From positions 33,038,192-33,102,191 of the forward strand of contig NC_053392.1 in assembly GCF_905171765.1 (NCBI RefSeq): a DNA stretch of 64,000 nt. The letters run 5' to 3'. Source of the stretch: Bufo bufo. Lineage: Eukaryota; Chordata; Amphibia; Anura; Bufonidae. Below, piece by piece: positions 62,221-64,000 of this stretch; position 1 is the stretch's first letter, and every line of letters starts with the position of its first letter. Made by a program: the position numbers and the translations under genes. The notes beneath the pieces are model-generated. The model was not told the origin of the DNA and made no database searches. It saw only the letters and a program-made list of their open reading frames with translations.

Positions 62221-62733
62221 TTAATGAACGTGAGCTTGTCCACGCGTGCTGACAAAGCTTTTCCACATTTCGGCTATGCTAACCCTGCCTTCTGAGGTGC
62301 TGGCGGTGCCCCAGCTGCATTGGCGACCTCTTCCTCGTCCTCTGCCTTCGCCTTGTGCTTCCACTGTCCCCCCGCTGTCAGGTGGGAATGCCACCAGCAG
62401 TGCATCTACCAGCGTGCGCTTGTACTCGCGCATCTTACGATCACGCTCCAGTGACGGAATTAAAGACGGTAGGTGGTCCTTGTAATGGGGATCCAGCAGC
62501 GTGGCCACCCAGTAGTCAGCACAAGTTATAATGTGGGCAACTCGGCGGTCATTGCAAAGACATTGCAGCATGTAATCACTCATGTGTGCCAGGCTGCCCA
62601 GAGGCAACGAAAAGCTGTCCTCTGTGGGAGGTGTATCGATTGTGTCCTCTGTATCCCCCCAGCCATGCACCAGTGATGACCATGAGCTGGTCTGGGTGCC
62701 ACCCTGCTGTAAACAAGGTTCCTCCTCCTCCAT
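62221..62733 (-). pseudogene. hAT-A3 transposase, C-terminal part lacking dimerisation domain
   Basis: Aligns with 4548-5020: acidic start, LLDPHYKDHLPSLIPSL, the GRGRGRGR stretch and AEMWKSFVST. At 62239-62240 it jumps to CTTGTCCAC, so the 278 bp equivalent to 4270-4547 are deleted. These encode the dimerisation core with SERVFS, including the catalytic Glu. The deletion length is not a multiple of three and the frame ends shortly after. Confidence 0.87.
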
Positions 62734-62748
62734 CTCCTCCTCCTCATC

Positions 62749-63414
62749 TTACACCTCGTCATCCTCCAGAACTGTGCCCTGGCTGGACAATTGTGTACCT
62801 GGCGTATGTTGGTGCAGGAACCCACCCTCGGAGCCACTTGTGAATGACTGGCCGGAAACCCTATGAAATGATCCCTCTTCCTCCTCCTGTGCCACATCCT
62901 CTTCCATCATCGCCAGCAGCGTTTTTTCAGGGAGACATAGAAGTGGGATAGTAACGCTGAGAACGGTGGTATCGGCACTGGCCATGTTGGTGGAGTACTC
63001 CAAACAGCGCACCAAGGCACACAGGTCTCGCATGAAGGCCCAGTCATTGGTGGTGAAGTGGTGCTGTTCTGCCGAGCGACTGACCCGTGCGTGCTGCAGC
63101 TGAAACTCCACTATGGCCTGCTGCTGCTCGCACAGTCTGTCCAGCATGTGCAAGGTGGAGTTCCACCTTGTGGGCATATCGCATATGAGGCGGTGAGCGA
63201 GAAGGCCGAAGTTACGCTGCAGCGCTGACAGGCGAGCAGCAGCACAGACAAATCGGGGTAATGACAGCACTTTATGCAGCAACTCTGACATATCGGGGTA
63301 ATTTTTAAGGAATCTCTGCACCACCAAATTCAGCACATGCACCAGGCAAGGGATGTGCGTCAAACCGGCTAGTCCCAGAGCTGCTACGAGATTTCGCCCA
63401 TTATCGCACACCAC
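62749..63414 (-). pseudogene. hAT-A3 transposase, core and middle part
   Basis: A 221-codon stretch: VCDNGRNLVAAL (catalytic Asp), HIPCLVHVLNLVVQRFLKNYP, MPTRWNSTLHML, CEQQQAIVEFQL and SRSAEQHHFTTNDW. It is continuous where hAT-A1 is frameshifted, so it shows the original reading through 5096-5640. It ends with a stop (TAA) in the acidic region near 62749. Upstream, AAG to TAG near 63427 separates it from the first core part. Confidence 0.87.
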
Positions 63415-64000
63415 CAGGCCGGGCTAGAGGCTCACTGACACCAACCACTCATCAGTCTGTTGTTCAAGGCCCGTCCACAGCTCCTGTGCGGTTTGGGGTT
63501 TGTCCCCCAAACAGATACGTTTTAAAACTGCCTGCTGTCATTTACCCCTGGCTGTGCTGAAGTTGGTGGTGAAGGTGTTGCGCTGACCGGATGAGGAGCT
63601 GGTAGAGGATGAGGAAGCGGAATAGGAGGAGGAAGGAACAGGAGGCAAACTGAAGCGCCCTGCAATCCTCTGTGGTGGAAGGACATGCGCCAAACTGCTA
63701 TCCGCCTCAGGCCCAGCCGCCACTGCATTTACCCAGTGTGCTGTTATGGAGATATAACGGCCCTGACCGTGCTTACTGGTCCACGTATCCGTAGTTAGGT
63801 GTACCTTGCCACAGATGGCGTTGCGCAGTGCACACCTGACTTTGTCCCCCACTTGGTTGTGCAGGGAAGGGATGGCTCGCCTGGAAAAGTAGTGGCAGCT
63901 GGGCACGACGTACTGTGGGACAGCCACCGCCATAAGGCCTTTAAAACTATCCGTCTCCACCAGACGGAATGACAGCATTTCAAAGGCCAGTAATTTTGAA
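63415..64000 (-). pseudogene. hAT-A3 transposase, first core part (partial at window end)
   Basis: Matches 5850-6310 of hAT-A1: MLSFRLVETDSFKGLM, RHYFSRR-like CHYFSRRAIPSL, TTDTWTSKHGQG (first catalytic Asp), ITAHWVNAVAAG and the Ser-rich insert. A CGA to TGA change near 63539 stops the frame. The codon that is TAG in hAT-A1 (near 6286) is GAG here. The gene continues beyond the window. Confidence 0.85.

Larger units (their letters stand above)
61630..64000 (-). mobile_element. hAT-A3: third copy of the large hAT, runs off the window
   Basis: The 3' terminus TAGAGTTGAGCGAACACCTG (61630) equals that of hAT-A2 and differs from hAT-A1 by one base. The GGCGGTGGAGGAGG and TGTCTATTCTGCACAAGG non-coding blocks match 4040-4210. 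Transposase coding runs leftward. It lacks the duplication and palindromic insertion of hAT-A1, so it shows the ancestral 3' layout. The 5' part is outside the window. Confidence 0.88.

Overview
This window looks like intergenic DNA of a large, repeat-rich vertebrate genome, most likely an anuran amphibian. The grounds are two vertebrate-type olfactory receptor genes, Tc1, hAT and TTAA-target DNA transposons, a DIRS-type retrotransposon, a Ty3/gypsy-type element with integrase placed before reverse transcriptase, and a gamma/epsilon-like endogenous retrovirus. The species call is inference. Only two host genes are visible, a pair of paralogous olfactory receptors on the + strand. Nearly everything else is mobile DNA, much of it nested.

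Layout. 1-14632: an old hAT copy (hAT-B, +) is split by a large hAT (hAT-A1, -, 317-8731, perfect 8-bp target duplication) and by a minisatellite-rich element (about 9477-12390). hAT-A1 carries a TTAA-target palindromic element and an insert-bearing duplication. 15024-17345: 5' part of a second hAT-B-like copy (hAT-C). 17346-22085: repeats, including a complete non-autonomous hAT (20440-20983). 22086-24662: olfactory receptor 1, cut in its last transmembrane segment by an intact Tc1 element whose transposase is uninterrupted. 24785-27015: TTAA-target element made of alternating inverted modules.

27016-39006: hAT-A2 (+), which holds tandem repeats, a nested non-autonomous element with a 31-bp minisatellite, a rearranged transposase N-terminal gene, and a DIRS element (31511-38716) that is itself hit by a solo LTR. 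39015-39517: LINE tail. 40383-50903: endogenous retrovirus (-) with gag, pol and env remnants; its 3' LTR is hit by a young LTR element (40615-43909) encoding one unrecognised 573-residue protein. 51045-54071: integrase-before-RT gypsy-like pol remnant (-) with a 1-kb insertion. 54690-58198: a decayed Tc1 remnant and a second Tc1 copy split by a solo LTR. 60252-61205: intact olfactory receptor 2. 61630-64000: a third hAT-A copy (-), running off the window.

The genes do not form a pathway. The biology is a receptor duplication embedded in a layered transposon landscape, where target-site duplications give a relative order of events: hAT-B before hAT-A1; hAT-A2 before DIRS before solo LTR; retrovirus before the unknown-ORF LTR element. 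Both receptors lack an initiator ATG in the main exon and share a T-rich splice acceptor, so their start codons probably lie in an upstream exon.
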